Origin: Bactericera cockerelli
Taxonomy: Eukaryota > Arthropoda > Insecta > Hemiptera > Triozidae
Assembly: GCA_024516035.1 (NCBI GenBank)
Contig: CM044964.1
Span: 18,171,084 to 18,235,083, forward strand
Length of the DNA stretch: 64,000 nucleotides
Direction of reading: 5' to 3'
The translations under genes were made by a program, and so were the position numbers. Each line of letters starts with the position of its first letter. The first letter of the stretch is position 1. The notes beneath the pieces were generated by a model. That model was not told the DNA's origin and did no database searches. It saw nothing but the letters and a program-made list of their open reading frames with translations. Positions 24,601-37,059 of the stretch are shown one piece after another.

Positions 24601-25620
24601 TTTTAACAAAGGATTTTTTAAAAAAATTATTGTAAGTAAAAAAAAAAAAAAAAAAAAAAGTGTTAAAATTCAAAAAATTTAAAAAATTAAAAAAAATGTA
24701 AACAAATAGTTTGATAAAAAAAATAAAAAATAAAACCCTAAACCCTACCGGAAAGGGGCCGGGCAAAAATTTTTTATTTTAAATTTATAAGGGAACCCCA
24801 TTATTTTTTTTTAATTTGAGGGAAAATTTTGGTTTCCCTTTTTTCTTTACTTGTTTTTTGGCCAATTATTTGGCTTTTCGGGAGGGAAATTGGGCCGAAA
24901 ATTTTTCAAAAAAAACCTTTTAAAAAGTTTCATGGGGTCCGGGGGTTCGGGTTTTTATAAAAAAAAAAAAAAAAATTTTTACATTTCCCAAAAAAAAAAT
25001 TTTTTTTTTTTTTTTTTTTAAGTTTCCCAGGGGTTTTTTTCCCCCTTTTTGAAGGGGGAATCCCTGTTTTTTAAAAAAGAAACCCCCCCCCCCCCAAAAG
25101 GAAACAAAAAAAAAGGGGCACCCGGGAAACCCAAAAGGGAAAAAACCAAAATCCAAGTCGGGCACGGGACCCCCAATGGCCCTTTTTAAAACACTTTTTT
25201 GGGGGGCCCAATTTTTCCCCGGGGGGTAAAATTTATTTCCCCTTTCCAAAAAAATTAAAAAAAGTTGGGGTTTTAAAGGCAAAATTTTTCGCCTTAAAAA
25301 AAAAATTGCTTTTAAAATTTTATAAGGGGGAAAGGGAAAAGTAAAAATCAATTTCGGAAAAATTTTGGTTTTTCGGTTTTTCCTCATTTTTTTTTTTTGG
25401 GAATTTTTTAAAAAAAATTAGAGGAACAAAAAGTTTTTGCGTTGTTAAAAAACGGGGGGTGGGGTTTTGGTTTTTATTGACCTTTTTTTCCCTTTTTAAT
25501 TTAAAAAGTTTTTTTTTTAAATTAAAAAATTTTTAAAAATTTTTTTGGCTTTTTGGTCCTGGGGTTTTTGGGTTTTTTTTGAATTTATTTTATCCCCAAT
25601 GAAGAATTTAAAAAAATTTT
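21651..25620. other. Partly corrupted sequence, islands readable
   Basis: Homopolymer inflation continues, but islands match clean sequence. About 22,405-22,460 resembles 38,140-38,200 ('CATAACTCTT', 'ACTTGACTTGTTTG'). 23,730-23,830 resembles 43,535-43,630 ('CATCACACGAC', 'AAAGCTAACGG'). A ~100-bp block (TAGGTAA.AGCCCC.AATATAGGA) occurs twice, at about 22,465-22,560 and 22,670-22,780. No coding sequence is supported. Confidence 0.6.
21984..22175 (+). mobile_element. 5S-derived SINE, corrupted copy
   Basis: TTTGAATACACCCGTTCTCG near 22,000 is close to the conserved 5S rRNA segment TTGAATACACCGGTTCTCG. About 130 bases later GTTTTCAGCGAATGCAG resembles the SINE body seen at 43.4 and 48.8 kb. 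The intervening text is corrupted, so the boundaries are rough. Confidence 0.5.
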
Positions 25621-27559
25621 AAAATTAAAAATGTATCATTTTTTTACAATTTCCCACTAAAGCCCCCATGAATTTAATGCATCAAAATTTTTTATAAAAC
25701 TATTTGAAAAAAAAAGGAAGAAAAAAAAAGTTTAAAGGCCTAATAGTGACAAAGCTAAATTTTTTTTTACTCAGTTTTGAAACAGTCTAAAAGCTTTTTA
25801 AAATTTTATTTCGCTAATATTTGTAATTATAGGGTCATCAGATCCAGAACCCAAAATGGAAGCAAGACGAAAATTGCTTTGGTTAGGTTACAGTGCAATG
25901 TTGTGACTTAACGTGACAATGATTTTTTATCATTGCCCAAATTTCTACATACGACTATCGCACAGTCAACAAAAAATAAAAATAATTTTTGTGTCGTGAG
26001 TTAGGTATTAAAACTAAGTCCGGTGGTGGAGGATTTAATATATGGACGCCAGATTTAATGTCTAGGGTCCTTTTTTGTCCTTGATTCTTTTTGGTTTTAA
26101 GTCCTGATTGAGGTAGACGGGAGGGGGGTTTTACCCTCCATTTTGCTGGGAATCGTCCCGCTACCCCCATTAACCTCACCAGCCGGGTAGGGCCGGAATT
26201 TCCGGCTCAAAGGGTTTGGAGGGAACAGAATTTTTGTGCGAAAAGTCTGCTCCAACCGGGAATCGAATCAGGTCTCTGGGGGTGGGAGTATTTCCCAAAA
26301 GTTACGCCCCGGAGGTGGCTGTCAACAAATAAGAAAGACACAGACGACAGTTTTAAAGTTTTACATCGCCCTGTTAAAAAATTTGTTAATGTTTAGAAAA
26401 AAAATTTAGTAACCCTCCCCCTGAAACACCCCGTAGGAAATTTGAATAACAATGAAAAATCCGTCAGCCAAATTGTAATTGGGGTTTCAAAACTTTATAT
26501 CAGCGCACAGGCGTGAAAAAATTTGAGTGAAAAATCTGCTCCGGGGTTAGTGGAGGGGTTTGAGGGGGTTTCCCAAAGGGTTAAAAAAGGGAAACCCCCG
26601 GATAAGTGGGGATTAAAAAGTTTATTAGAATATGGGGGGGAAAAATTGTTTTGGGTGGGAAAAAAAGGACAGTCATCGTCATTTTTTAGGGAGGTCAAAT
26701 TTCAGGTCAAATTAAAACGAAAAAAAAATTTTGGGTAGAATAAAAGACCCCTTTTTTTTGGGGCTCCTAAGTTTTTATTTTTTTTTTTTTGAACATAAAT
26801 TTTTTTTATTTTTTTTTTTTTGATTTTTTAGTGGGATTTTTATGTTATTTGTTAAAAAAATTTTCCTATCTATGCATGACCCCATGAAAACAAATTTTTC
26901 CTAGTTTTCTCGTAGTAAACAATATTTTTTTATGTTTTTTTTTAATAAACTTTTCTATTTTAGTGTGATTTTTTTTTTGTAAAATTGTTAAAAAAATTTC
27001 CTCTTTGCATGACCGCATTTAAATCAACTTTTTCCTTGTAGTAAAAAATGAATTAGGGCGAAATAGAATAGGAAAAATTCCAAACTTTTATGAGGAAATG
27101 TTTTTGGCAGCTGACAGGGCGTACGAAAAAGGGTATACATTTTTTGAATTTTTTGAAAGTCATATAATATATTATAATATGTACCCAATCCCACACAAAA
27201 AAATCTTTTGCGTAATAAAAGGAGGTTTTAAAAAAAAAAAAGTGATTCTTCTGTCAAACAATCACCAATTTGTGACAAGAGGAAAACCTTCCTTGTGGAG
27301 AAAAGAAAGGGATTCATCCAAGTTCAACGTCGAAAATGTGCTTTTTTTTTATAAAGAACATGGGCAAGTCATGTCATGTCGTCTTTGGAATATCAGGTTT
27401 TTTTTTTTCAAATGTTCTTTATGCAGATAATTCAAAACAGGATTTCCCCAGAGAGTTGCTACCCAGATCTATAAGCCAAAATTTAAAAAGTAAAAAAGTA
27501 CCCAACTAAAATTTTTTTTCCTTATCATAGAATAAGGGAAAAAATAAAAAAAGTAAAAA

Positions 27560-27640
27560 AGGGAAAAAGTTGTCGATAAAGGGGGGCGGACTTGTAACCG
27601 GAGGTCGTGGTTCAAGTCCCCGGTTTTAAAAAAAACAGGT
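27560..27640 (+). mobile_element. SINE family 3, corrupted copy
   Basis: GATAAAGGGGGGCGGACTTG and GGTTCAAGTCCCCGG match the head of the tRNA-derived SINE at 47,958. Bases are missing or inflated. Confidence 0.6.
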
Positions 27641-28009
27641 GGGGTTTATTTAAAAAAAAAAAATTTTTTTAAAAAATTTGGAAAGGGTTTTTTTTTTTTA
27701 TTCAGGAATTTCTTTTTTTTTTATTGATTTTACCCTTTTTTTTTGGGGGAAAAAAAAAAAATTAAACACAAGAAATATGAAAAAACTTTTTTTAAAAAAG
27801 GGAAAAGGGGGGGGATTGTTTTTAGGAACCGGGATTCCTGTCCAAGTTCAAGGTTTGGAAAAATTTTTTGGCTCTTTTTTTTTGGGCCGGGGGTTGTCTG
27901 GTAACATAGGGAGTGGGTAGTTCTTGGTTTCGTATCTCCATAATCGGTTTTTTTTTTTTAAAACCCTTTTACTTGAGATTTTAACTTAATGAAACACTAA
28001 AAAATACTA

Positions 28010-28220
28010 ACGATTGCGCGTTGAATGCACGGGTTCTCTAGGATCGAAGTTGAAGTTCAGAGAGGTGAAGATTCGTGTGCTGGCATTTCCGGGAACCAGG
28101 CGGGTGGGTCAATGTGGGTAGCAGGTTTTTTAAAGTTTCCCGCGAATGGGAGTAAAACCCCAGTGTTTTTGACCCTGAGTTTAAAAAAAGACGTTAAACT
28201 TTAAATAAAAAAAAAAACAA
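28010..28220 (+). mobile_element. 5S-derived SINE, corrupted copy
   Basis: Contains GCGCGTTGAATGCACGGGTT and the body block TCAATGTGGGTAGCAGG, in the same positions as the clean element at 48,643-48,869. The ends and internal bases are damaged by poor consensus. Confidence 0.7.
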
Positions 28221-31200
28221 AAAAAATAAGGGGAATCCCTATTATCCTGCCCCTATAATCCCATATTCCGAGAACCATGAGGGTTTTAATTGTTTTGGAA
28301 AATTCCCCGGGGAAACCCTGCCACTTTTAAGAAAACCCCCAAAAAAAATTTGTGGTCAAAAACCAAAATGGGAGGATAATTTTTAATGTCCGGCTGGGTT
28401 CTGGGCTTGGTATTACCAGAAAAATTTAAAAATGAGCACCGGGACAGTCTCATTTTAATAACCCTTTGTACAAAATCATACTAAAATTTTTTTTTATTGT
28501 TTCATTTTGAAAGGGTTTTATTTTATCCTACCACTGACATGTGGTAGGTTCCAAGATACGGTGCATTCCGGTTGAATCCCCGGGGGATTCTACTTTTTTT
28601 AAAATAGATATTTAAAAAAACCCCCGGAACCCGTGTATTGACATATGCAACCCCCTTATTATTACAATTATTATTTTCATCGGTTTTATTTCAAAGATTG
28701 GCCAAATTTAAAGCATATAATTTTGGGTTTCAAAATATTGTGGTTATTAAAAGCCCCCATGATGAAAGTCCAACAAAAAACATTCCCCTGGGACAAAATG
28801 GCTACCGTGTCTGCATATTGAAAATCCCAGCATTACGAGGAAAGGCAACTTGATTAAAAAAAACAAAACAAGCCGGAAATAGGGAAAAAATTTATGTGTG
28901 GGCGATTGCGTTTTTTAAAATGGGTTTTATAACGAAAAAAATGGAGCAAAAAAAAAAAAAAAAAAAAAAAATTAGAAAAATAAAAATTCATTTAAAAAAA
29001 ATTTATAGGTACAAAATTAAAAAAAAACAAGAATAAATATTTGAATCGTGATAACAGAATTTCTCGAAGTATGAATTTCAACTTCAAAAAAAATCAGACA
29101 CTCGAATTACCGACTCCAAGTTTTCAAGTCCGCCCCTTTCGAACAAGCTCTAGGTCGGAGGTTAGGGGAAATTTTTGGCTGAAAAAAATGAAAATGGTTG
29201 CCCCCATCATTTTCTTTAGGAAAAATGCACAGAAAAGAAAGAACTCTTAGCTAGATCAGTTGGCAGGAATGAAGTCTGAGGTCGGTGTTTCGAGGTACGC
29301 TTGGGAAATTTTTAAAAATTTTTTACTATATTTTTTGTACCTACCCCAAAACCGCTTAACCGATTTTCTCTGTTTGGTCTTATCCCAAAAAAAAGTTTTT
29401 TTTGGGAAACCCTCTTTCAATACGTTCCTCTATGTGTTCAAAATTTTACGAAATCCGTTCCGTTCAGACCCACAGGGGCGGAAAAAATTTGACCGGGCGG
29501 ACGACAAAAAAACCGAAGTTGCTCAGGAGGCTAAAATTCCGGAAAATTAAAAAAAAATTGAAATCGGGCAAAAAAAATTTTTTTTTTTTTTCAAAAACAA
29601 ACAAAATTTTTTAGAAACAATTAATTTTTTTAATATTGAAATTCTCGGGAAGTAATATTGCCGTGTGGTAGATAAAGGGATGTTTGTGCGTACCGTATTT
29701 TCCCTTTTTCATTGTTCTTCAAAAGGTGATTGCCCCGGACAAAAGGTTTTGGGAAATAGTTTTCTCACAGATGGTCAATGGTCATTTTTAACAAAAAATT
29801 CTCCCAAAAAATTTCCGCCCCATGGTTTTGGGTATTGAATTCGGAAGAGGGTTTTTTTTCTTCTTCCTCCCTTTTTTGTTTGTTAACACGTGTCTAGATT
29901 TCAAGTTTTTTTTGATCCCAAACCCGAACATGGGTGTTTTTTAGATAAGGTAAGTTAAAAAAAAGTTATTTATTTGTGTTAATCCTTTGTGATATCACAA
30001 AATACAAAAATGTTTTTTTTAAATCTACGCTGAAAACCCGGGGCTTGAAAAACCGACCCCCAGGGTTTCAAGTCCCCCCCTTATAACCAAGCTCTCGCCA
30101 AGCAAACTAGGTCGGTTTTTTTTTGATAAGGTTATAAGTTGCTAAATTTTTCCATTGATTTTCGGTTTGAAAACAATGGGGTTTGGGGGAAGGGAAAAAA
30201 AACCCCGGCTTTAACCCCGCCCCCTTTGGGGTTCCCCAATATTTATTGTGTTTTTTTTTTTTTGTTGTGTTTTTTGATGTTCTGTAGTTTCCAAAAAAGG
30301 GGTTGAATAATAATAATTAAAATTTTTTTTAAATTTGTTGAAATTTTTTTTTTTTTTTATCGAAATTTTTAACCCAAACCCCCAAAGTGTTGTGTTTTTA
30401 TTTAAAATTTTTTGTGTATTTTTTTATTTTAATTTTTTTTTTATCTGTTGCCTGGCTTTTTGTAATTTCCAACCCCTTTTTTGGGAAATTCCGTATGAAG
30501 TTGAAAAAAATTGACTTTCATTTAAATTTTGTTTTGGGGGCCCCCTTTTTTTTTAAAAAATTTTTTCGTCCTTGTTTTTAAAAAAAAACGAAATGAAAAA
30601 AAACAAGCTGTGAAAATTTGTGATTTATCTATTTTTTTTTTATCAAAAATCTAAAAAGAAATTAGAATAATATTTTTGCTGATAAATTTAAAATTTTTTT
30701 TTCCATAAAAAAATTTAGAATCGCTTTTTTTTCAATAAAATTAACCCATTATTCCATTCAATTTAAAAAAAAATAATAATTTTTTGTAAAAAAAGTTTTA
30801 AAAAAATTTTATTTTTAAAAATTTTAAATTCAAAAAGAAACAAATTTTTTAAAATTTTTTGTTATTTAGGGGAGATTAAATTTTCAAAGCCCTGTTGCTG
30901 TTTAAAGAGGGCATAAATTTCATTATTGAAAGGGGCGGTAATGAATTTGATCTGGTTTTTTTTTAGGAAATTTTGTTTTTTTTTTTTTTTTTTAAAAAAG
31001 GGGTTTGGGGCTGAAGGTTTTTCATTTTATTTTTAAAACAAAGTCAAAAACAAAAGGCCCGGCAGCCCATAAAAAAATTTAAAAAATTTTTTAAATTTAA
31101 AATAGAGAGGTTTTGATGGGGGTGGATATTTTTAAAAAAAATTACCGCTGATGAGAAAAAAAAAACTCGAAAAATGTCCCTAAGCTGGTTTTCCTGACCT

Positions 31201-33819
31201 ATAAACCCACTTTTTTGGGTTTTTTTATTTTTTTTATATGATTAAAAAATTGCCAGCGCCCCTAAAAAAAGGGAGTAAAACCCCTTTTTTTTAATGCTAT
31301 AGCAGTTATGTTTTGAAGGTTAAAGATAGGTTTTACCCCTTTTTTTTTTTTTTAAAAAAAACTTTTAGATTGGGTTGTGTTGTTTTCCTTCCCTTTCCCC
31401 TTTTAAAAGTTTGATGGGCGGGAAAAAGGGGAAAAAAAATTTTTTTTTTTTGGTTTTTTGGGGAAAACGGGGGGGGAAAATAAAATTTTTCCAAAAAAAT
31501 TTTAAAAAATATTAAAATTTTTACCCCCTGGGTCCCCTTTTCCCCTCGTGCAAACCCAGCGCGTAAAAACACTTTTCCCCGTGACTTTTCTTTTATAAAA
31601 AAAAAAACCCCAAGCCGCTTGGAAATTTCCCCAAATTTTTTCAAATCCCCCTACCATTTTATATAATTTTTTAATTTAAAAAAAAAAAAAAATTATTATA
31701 ACCCAAAAATTTTTTAAAATCAATTTGTTTTTTTTTTGGGGTTTTAAACCCATATGGAGAATTGTAGGGGGTTGGGGGGGGGGGGACAATTTTTTTTTAA
31801 TTTCATTTTTTCATACCCAAAAAAAATATTAAAAGTTTTGGGTATTTAAAAATTTTCCCCAAAATTACACAAAAAAGTGGGAAAATTTGGGGAAGGAATT
31901 TTTTTTTAAAATCCTTTTCCTTATTTTTTAATTGATTTTTTTTAATTTTTAAAAATTTTGTCCTCTAAATATTCTTTTTTCCCAACCCTACTTTCAAATT
32001 CGGGGGGTTTTTCCTGGAGGTGGTGGTTCGAGGGGTTTCCGTAATTTGTTAAAAAAAAATTTTTAATATCAGGAAAAAAATTTTTAAAAAAAATAAACTT
32101 TATTTGAAAAATTTATTTATTTTTTTTCTAAATTTGGTTCCCCCCTTTTAAAAATTTTAAGATTTGCTTTTTTCCCAAAAAATTTTAAAATTTTAAAAAT
32201 TTTTCTTCTCGAAAAATTTAAAAAATTCAAAAATTTTTTCCCCAATTTTAAATTTTTTTTTTTTTTTTCAAAAAAAAACAAAAAAAAAAAAAAAACCTTT
32301 TTTTACCCGCTTGAGAGGGCATTAATGCTTGTTGGGGTCCCTTTTAACAACCTTCCGTAAAAATTTTTTGGGTTTTCCCTTTTAAAGAATGCATTAAGTG
32401 TTTTGGGGGCCCCTTTTAAAAACATCAGTAATTTTTTGGGCTCCCTTTTAACAACAGCATGAAAGGGGGGCTGTTTAGATTCAAAATTAATGTTGGGTCC
32501 CTTTAATGGGCATGATTTTTGGGCTCCCTTTTTAATGGGGTGAAATTTTGTGGGGCCGCCCTTTTTAAGGGGTCCCAAAGGGGTTTGGGTTCTTGAATGG
32601 GCTGATGTACGTTTTCTCCCTTTAGGGGGGGGGTTTCTTTTTGGGGTCCCTTTAGGGGATGATGTTTGTTTGGGTTTTTTTAACCAAATTTTTTTTTCTT
32701 GTTTTTGGGGGGATAGTAGTGGTTTTGGGGTCCGTTGGGAATTGGGGGTCCCGGGACTTTTGGCCGAAAAATTTGAAATGGGGTTCAAAAAATTTTTTGG
32801 GTTATCCCCTTTAAATTTTTTAACGTAATGATGGGGGGTTGTTTTTTTTCAAAGGGGAAAAATTTTTTTTGGTTTTTTTAAAAAAAATCTTTTGAAACCC
32901 CCCTTCCCCTTTCCAAAATAGCAAAATTTCCTTTTTTTAACCGCATTATGGTTTGTGTTTTTTCCGATCCCGGCTTTATGGAAAAAAATTGTGATGAAAA
33001 CATAAAAATTAGGTAGGTAACTAATAATATTACTTAGTATGAAATTAAAATCTTATTAGATCGATAATTTATTATTACATTTCTTTTTTTCCTTTTTCAA
33101 CCTAATTTCTTTTCTTTTTTTAATTTTTCTTTGTTCTTTACTTTTCTGAATTATTATTCAAAACAACCCACACCAGCTTATGCTGAAAAGGTTGTTAAAA
33201 TATTAATTATGTAAGATATTGTTGATGAAATATTTTGAATATAAAATTAATAAAAAAAAATACAATAAAAAATCAATCGAATTTGTAAAGGAGGCAATGT
33301 AAGCTCCTATAGGTAGTAGGTGTATTAAAAGACCCCACTGCAGACACCTAGAAAATTTCGTGAAAACATAATTGCTAGTTTTTTTTTGTGTAATTATCTT
33401 ATAATTTCAGAAGAAATGTTGCGCACATAAAGTCTTTTAATCTAAAAAATAGAAAGATTTATTTTTAACCCCTTTATGACTCTTCAGAGAATAACATTAC
33501 TAGTTTAAAAAAAAAGTTGCAAAATAAAAATAAATCTAACGCAGCACAGTGTTTAGTAGAATCCAAATCTCATTTCATAAAAAGAAAACTCCAGGTACTT
33601 TTTGGAGTAGTCTATAGGGTATTTATTGGAACAATAACAACATGTTATTCTAGATTCTGAGAGAAAGCTAGATGATTCATTGAGCTGTCGAATACCTGAA
33701 ACTTTATCAAGGTCGAAATGTTAAACCTACTGTGTTAACCGTGTTGCCTACCATTTTTTATTAATGACAAATTAGACGGTTCCATTTTTCTTATTATTGT
33801 TTATAGTTCTGAAGAAAAA

Positions 33820-33945
33820 AAAAAAAAAAAACTTTATTGGCAAACTACATAATACATACTGCAACACAGGACATGGGATAAAAAAAACTCAATAGAATAT
33901 GTAGTGAACCAAGGGGCGAGGTTAAAGCCTGTAGCTTTTCAACCC
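33820..33945 (-). mobile_element. Dispersed retroelement 3' end
   Basis: Minus-strand copy of the family seen at 50,975-51,115: reversed 'CCTTGGTTCACTACATATTC' and the ACTTTATT.G. end after an A/T run. The GCCACAGGC block is damaged here (GCCTGTAGC). Confidence 0.6.
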
Positions 33946-34010
33946 CGAATCCCAATTATTTCAGGTTTATTATTTTTCTTGTTATTATTTTTCTATGCAT
34001 TATTATAAAC

Positions 34011-34295
34011 CATGAGTAGTCCCCGTGGCGAATGAGTTAGCGCGCTAGGCATTGCACGCACGGTGACCTGGGTTCGATTCCTAGCGACGCAGGATTTTTT
34101 CTGCTCTGTACTTGGGTGTTCGGGGTCCACTCATACCTCGTTAGGAAAAAATTAGTAGCTGCTTTAATGTTAGCAGCGACCACGAGTGCCGGAAAATAGC
34201 AAAAATAAAATTTTGGGATATTAAAGATACGGAAAAGTCCTGTAATTCTGCGCTACCCACTATTATTGTGATATAATAACACAAAAACACACATT
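34011..34295 (+). mobile_element. SINE family 2, tail type a, with 12-bp duplication
   Basis: The tRNA-like head begins at about 34,018, with GTGGCGAATGAGTTAGCGCG (A-box region) and GGGTTCGATTCC (B box at about 34,070). The body contains CTGTACTTGGGTGTTCGGGG. It is flanked by perfect duplications ATTATTATAAAC at 33,999-34,010 and 34,296-34,307. The matching position in copy B (near 56,780) has the flank without this element. The head is nearly identical to that of the 52.7 kb element, but the body is unrelated. Confidence 0.85.
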
Positions 34296-35060
34296 ATTAT
34301 TATAAACTATATTAGAAAACAATATTATGTACTTATTGAAATAATAAAAATATTTAGAGTGAGTTCACTTTATGATTCAGCATTAGCAATTCACTTACCT
34401 ATGTACGTATTGTATTGTCAAAATAAGATCCTGCAAAGCTCGTGTCTTGAATAAACACCGTGGGAATGTAAATAAAGAGAGACATACAGTATGTAAAGGA
34501 TTCAGCTGAAGCGGGTAGATAAGAACTGCCAGGAAAAATATTTTTCCTATTAAAATTCTCGACAAAGTCTTGAAATTGTTTTTATTTGCTCAGACCCCAG
34601 GTGGGGGAAGGAACATTCCCCTCCGCTCTTAAAGTAGGGGGAGGGGTCGTGTTCCCACTTCTATATTATCCTCTCACGCACATTTCAACTAATAGAATTT
34701 TTTCCTCGCATGTTTATTCCATATCAATTTGCGTGCAATGTTTCCAAGGAACCCATTTCTCCTGTCTTCGCCAATTCAATAAGTATTTTTTCAGAGATGT
34801 TATTATCTAGATTTTCAAAAAAAAAGTGAGATTATTTTATTTACATTTTGTATACTCTGACACAGCTGGTGTTTTTCAAGCTGCTGATAATTTGGCTTTG
34901 AAGAGATTGTGGTGAAAGTCAGGGGTTTTATTTTAGTAGGGATGAAAAAATATTTCAATAAAAGAATGCCATCACCCAGGGTTAGTGAAAATCACGATTT
35001 GTTCGTACTTAACCTCCTTGCAGAAATGGAGCTCTCTCTCTCTCTCTCTCTTTATCTTCT
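34296..35060. other. Non-coding part of copy A, including an empty insertion site
   Basis: Collinear with 56,790-57,179 and 59,842-60,240. ATGTTTAT at 34,710-34,717 occurs once here; in copy B it is duplicated around the 2.65 kb element, so this is the pre-insertion site. Confidence 0.75.
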
Positions 35061-35067
35061 CTCTTAT

Positions 35068-35235
35068 GTCCCAGTAGCTCAGTGCTAAAGGCGGCACTCT
35101 GTGAATCCAGAGATTCCAGAGGTCGCGGGTTCGAAACCCAGCCATTACATGACAAGTTATCCTACCATTTGGAATTTTTACAATACAATAATACGTCTTG
35201 GGCTTACTTGCTGCAATCATTTGACTTAAAAGTAC
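35068..35235 (+). mobile_element. SINE family 5 (tRNA-like head)
   Basis: Head GTCCCAGTAGCTCAGTGC with B box GGGTTCGAAACCC at about 35,127. It has a possible CTCTG/CAGAG anticodon stem but an irregular 6-base loop, so it is not a good tRNA gene. The body (TTATCCTACCATTTGGAATT, ACGTCTTGGGCTTA) is shared with copies at 60,246 (+), 62,690 (+) and 48,880-49,125 (-). Confidence 0.8.
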
Positions 35236-35324
35236 TAATCGGACAGTATAAATAAGGCGATATTATTATACCCTTCCTCTCTCTCACACACTTTCTCTAC
35301 TCTGTTTCTTTCTCTTCCACTCCC

Positions 35325-35357
35325 TCTATAACATTCTCTCTCTCTCTCCTCTCTCTT

Positions 35358-35394
<37 letters not shown>

Positions 35395-35396
35395 TT
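35325..35396. repeat. (CT)n microsatellite
   Basis: Interrupted CTCTCT runs. The equivalent in copy B (60,512-60,570) is longer and less interrupted, so the locus varies in length. Confidence 0.9.
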
Positions 35397-35499
35397 TATA
35401 AAAAAAATATCAAGATTTTTTCACTCTGTCTAGATTCAGGAAGTCTAGTCTAGATCATCTTTCGCCATGACTTCACTGTGTAGTGATGAAATGAAAATA

Positions 35500-36130
35500 T
35501 TATTTTATCATCATTCCGACAAGTTCATTACCCTCCACTAAGAGAGGAAAGTACAACCCTTAAGTTATTTCCGTTGCGGGAAAATAATGAAAAAAATAGC
35601 ATTATAAAATTCTATTATGTTAATAAAAAATACTGTATTTTGTACAAAAAATTAAAATATATAGCTAGGTATATCTTTTGTAAATGTATAAAAGGAAACA
35701 ATTTTTTTTTCAATTGTGTGACCAAATTGTTCGTACAAAAAATGGAAATACCTTATAGCAAAAAATTGATCAGCGTTGAACTCAGGTAATAATTCCGCAC
35801 AATTAATTGAGTATACACCTTCCTTATCTAACAATATCATATTCCAAAAGATTTCGGTACCTTGGGTTTTTTTACAATTTGAACTATACGCCATGTCTCA
35901 TTATAATGAAAATCTGTCCCAAGGGTCTTTTAAAATACCTTCTTTTGATGCCGTAGACAAGTACACAAGGTTAAGAAAGCATTTTGAGCTTATTACCTAA
36001 GGGCGTAAGTGTAGAACAAGGTTTCATATTTACGTAGGTAAAAATTAAAATCAAATTATTCGTGTTTGTAATGTTGTTCTTTCTTTCTTATGTACTGTTT
36101 AATTTCTTGTTATTTTATATGTACATGTAG
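35500..36130. other. No gene supported
   Basis: AT-rich. Short opposing frames of 70-80 residues at 35,574-36,000 have no recognisable motif and overlap one another. I do not call them genes. Confidence 0.45.
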
Positions 36131-36136
36131 TTTCCT

Positions 36137-36171
36137 TTTGTTAGATTCAATAAGATATTGAATCTAACAAT
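36137..36171. repeat. 15-bp-arm palindrome
   Basis: TTGTTAGATTCAATA and its reverse complement flank a 5-base loop (AGATA), immediately upstream of the retroelement 3' end at 36,181. Confidence 0.7.
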
Positions 36172-36180
36172 ACAATAAAT

Positions 36181-36350
36181 AAGTGCCACAGGCAATAACC
36201 CCGCCCTTTAGGTATGATTTTATTCTCCTTTTTTGTTCTTATACTTTTATTCAATTTTTTTCTTATTTTTTTTTTATAATTTCATTGTATTGTTTTGTAA
36301 ATATTGTACTTTGTCCTAACCTAATAAAACGTCATAGAATAATAATGAAA
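36181..36350 (+). mobile_element. Dispersed retroelement 3' end, (AAT)n-like tail
   Basis: GCCACAGGCAATAACCCCGC near the start and CTAATAAAACGTCATAGAAT near the end, then AATAATGAAATAATAA. Same family as 4,018-4,215. Confidence 0.65.
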
Positions 36351-36594
36351 TAATAACTTTTGTTATGTTCCATAAAATATTTAAATTACCCATACATATT
36401 TTTTTTTTATATAACATTTTTAGATATATTTTTTATTTAAAAAAGAACAGAACATTCTAATCAACTATTTTTCAATGTATACGAAAGCGCAGCTCCGTCT
36501 TCAAATCCATTCGAGGTTAGCTTGTATCTCGTGCCTCGTATTCGGAGAGATACAGCTCTTATGATTGCAATCTGTGTTTATTTATTTATAGGTT

Positions 36595-36900
36595 TTTTTC
36601 TAGTACTCGAAGCGGGTTCGACCCTCATCAGGGAAGACATTTTTCAGTGCTGTACTTGAAAGACCTGGGTCCACTCATATCTTATGACGATAAATGATCA
36701 GTTTTTGACATTTTCATATCTTTGCTCTGGCACATAACCAAAATTATGTAACGAAATTATGTAACAAATATTAAATTATAAAAAGAGAGAAGAGAAAAAG
36801 TATGTGTCATGCGCACAATATGTGTCATGCGCACAATACGAAATTTGGTCAGTTAAGTTTTAGACCTTGAATAGTAAAGATGAAAATGTCCCAATGGTTG
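36595..36900 (+). mobile_element. SINE-like repeat, body related to family 2 tail a
   Basis: B-box-like GCGGGTTCGACCCTC at 36,611 is followed by GTGCTGTACTTG and CTGGGTCCACTCATA, matching the body at 34,090-34,140. From about 36,695 (TTTTGACATTTTCATATCTT) to 36,900 it matches 51,925-52,170, including two copies of a 13-bp unit that is expanded at 51,964. A TGTGTCATGCGCACAATA duplication lies at 36,798-36,838. Confidence 0.6.
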
Positions 36901-37059
36901 CAGACTCGTATGCAAGCGTTTTTTTCCTCACTCTCTCTCTCTCTCATTTTTTTTCTGGATATTAGCGACCAGTGCCGCCATTACGAGAGAGATTAGGATA
37001 TTTGCGACTGTCCACTAAAGTAGTGATACAATTATTCAAAGGAAGCACATATTATTATT

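Larger units (their letters stand above)
25622..32935 (+). repeat. Corrupted copy of 44.84-54.27 kb
   Basis: Landmarks occur in the same order as in the clean copy: 'CAATTTCCCACTAAAGCCC' at 25,650 (44,860); the AGTCAACAAATA SINE duplication near 25,965 and 26,308; the 5S-SINE at 28.0 kb (48.65); the tRNA-like 'GCTGGGTTCTGGGC' at 28.4 kb (49.05); the SINE with an 18-bp duplication at 29.94-30.13 kb (50.74-50.93); 'GCTATAGCAGTTATG' at 31.29 kb (52.38); and the minisatellite at 32.31-32.83 kb (53.51-54.06). It lacks the foldback element at 45.26 kb and the MITE at 48.11 kb. Base-level sequence is unreliable. Confidence 0.85.
32936..35505 (+). repeat. Duplicated locus, copy A (clean part)
   Basis: Collinear with 54,255-54,700, 56,030-57,179 and 59,842-60,666 at high identity. 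Shared landmarks include CTCCTATAGGTAGTAGGTGT, GTTGCGCACATAAAGTC, CAGACCCCAGGTGGGGGAAG and the tRNA-like SINE at 35,068. Copy A lacks the 1.3 kb and 2.65 kb insertions of copy B and has its own SINE at 34,011. Confidence 0.9.

Noticed and set aside
10904..25387. About 25 Phe/Lys/Pro/Gly-rich frames
   Set aside because: They lie in corrupted consensus; homopolymer codons only and no conserved domain.
26523..27087. 71-residue frame conserved with 46,836-47,087
   Set aside because: Agreement only reflects the duplication, and base errors make the comparison worthless; no domain.
32303..32828. 161- and 92-residue opposing frames
   Set aside because: They fall on the corrupted copy of the 37-bp minisatellite.
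34018..34090. True tRNA gene
   Set aside because: A and B boxes are present, but the stems do not close, a SINE body follows, and target duplications flank it. The same applies to the other tRNA-like heads.
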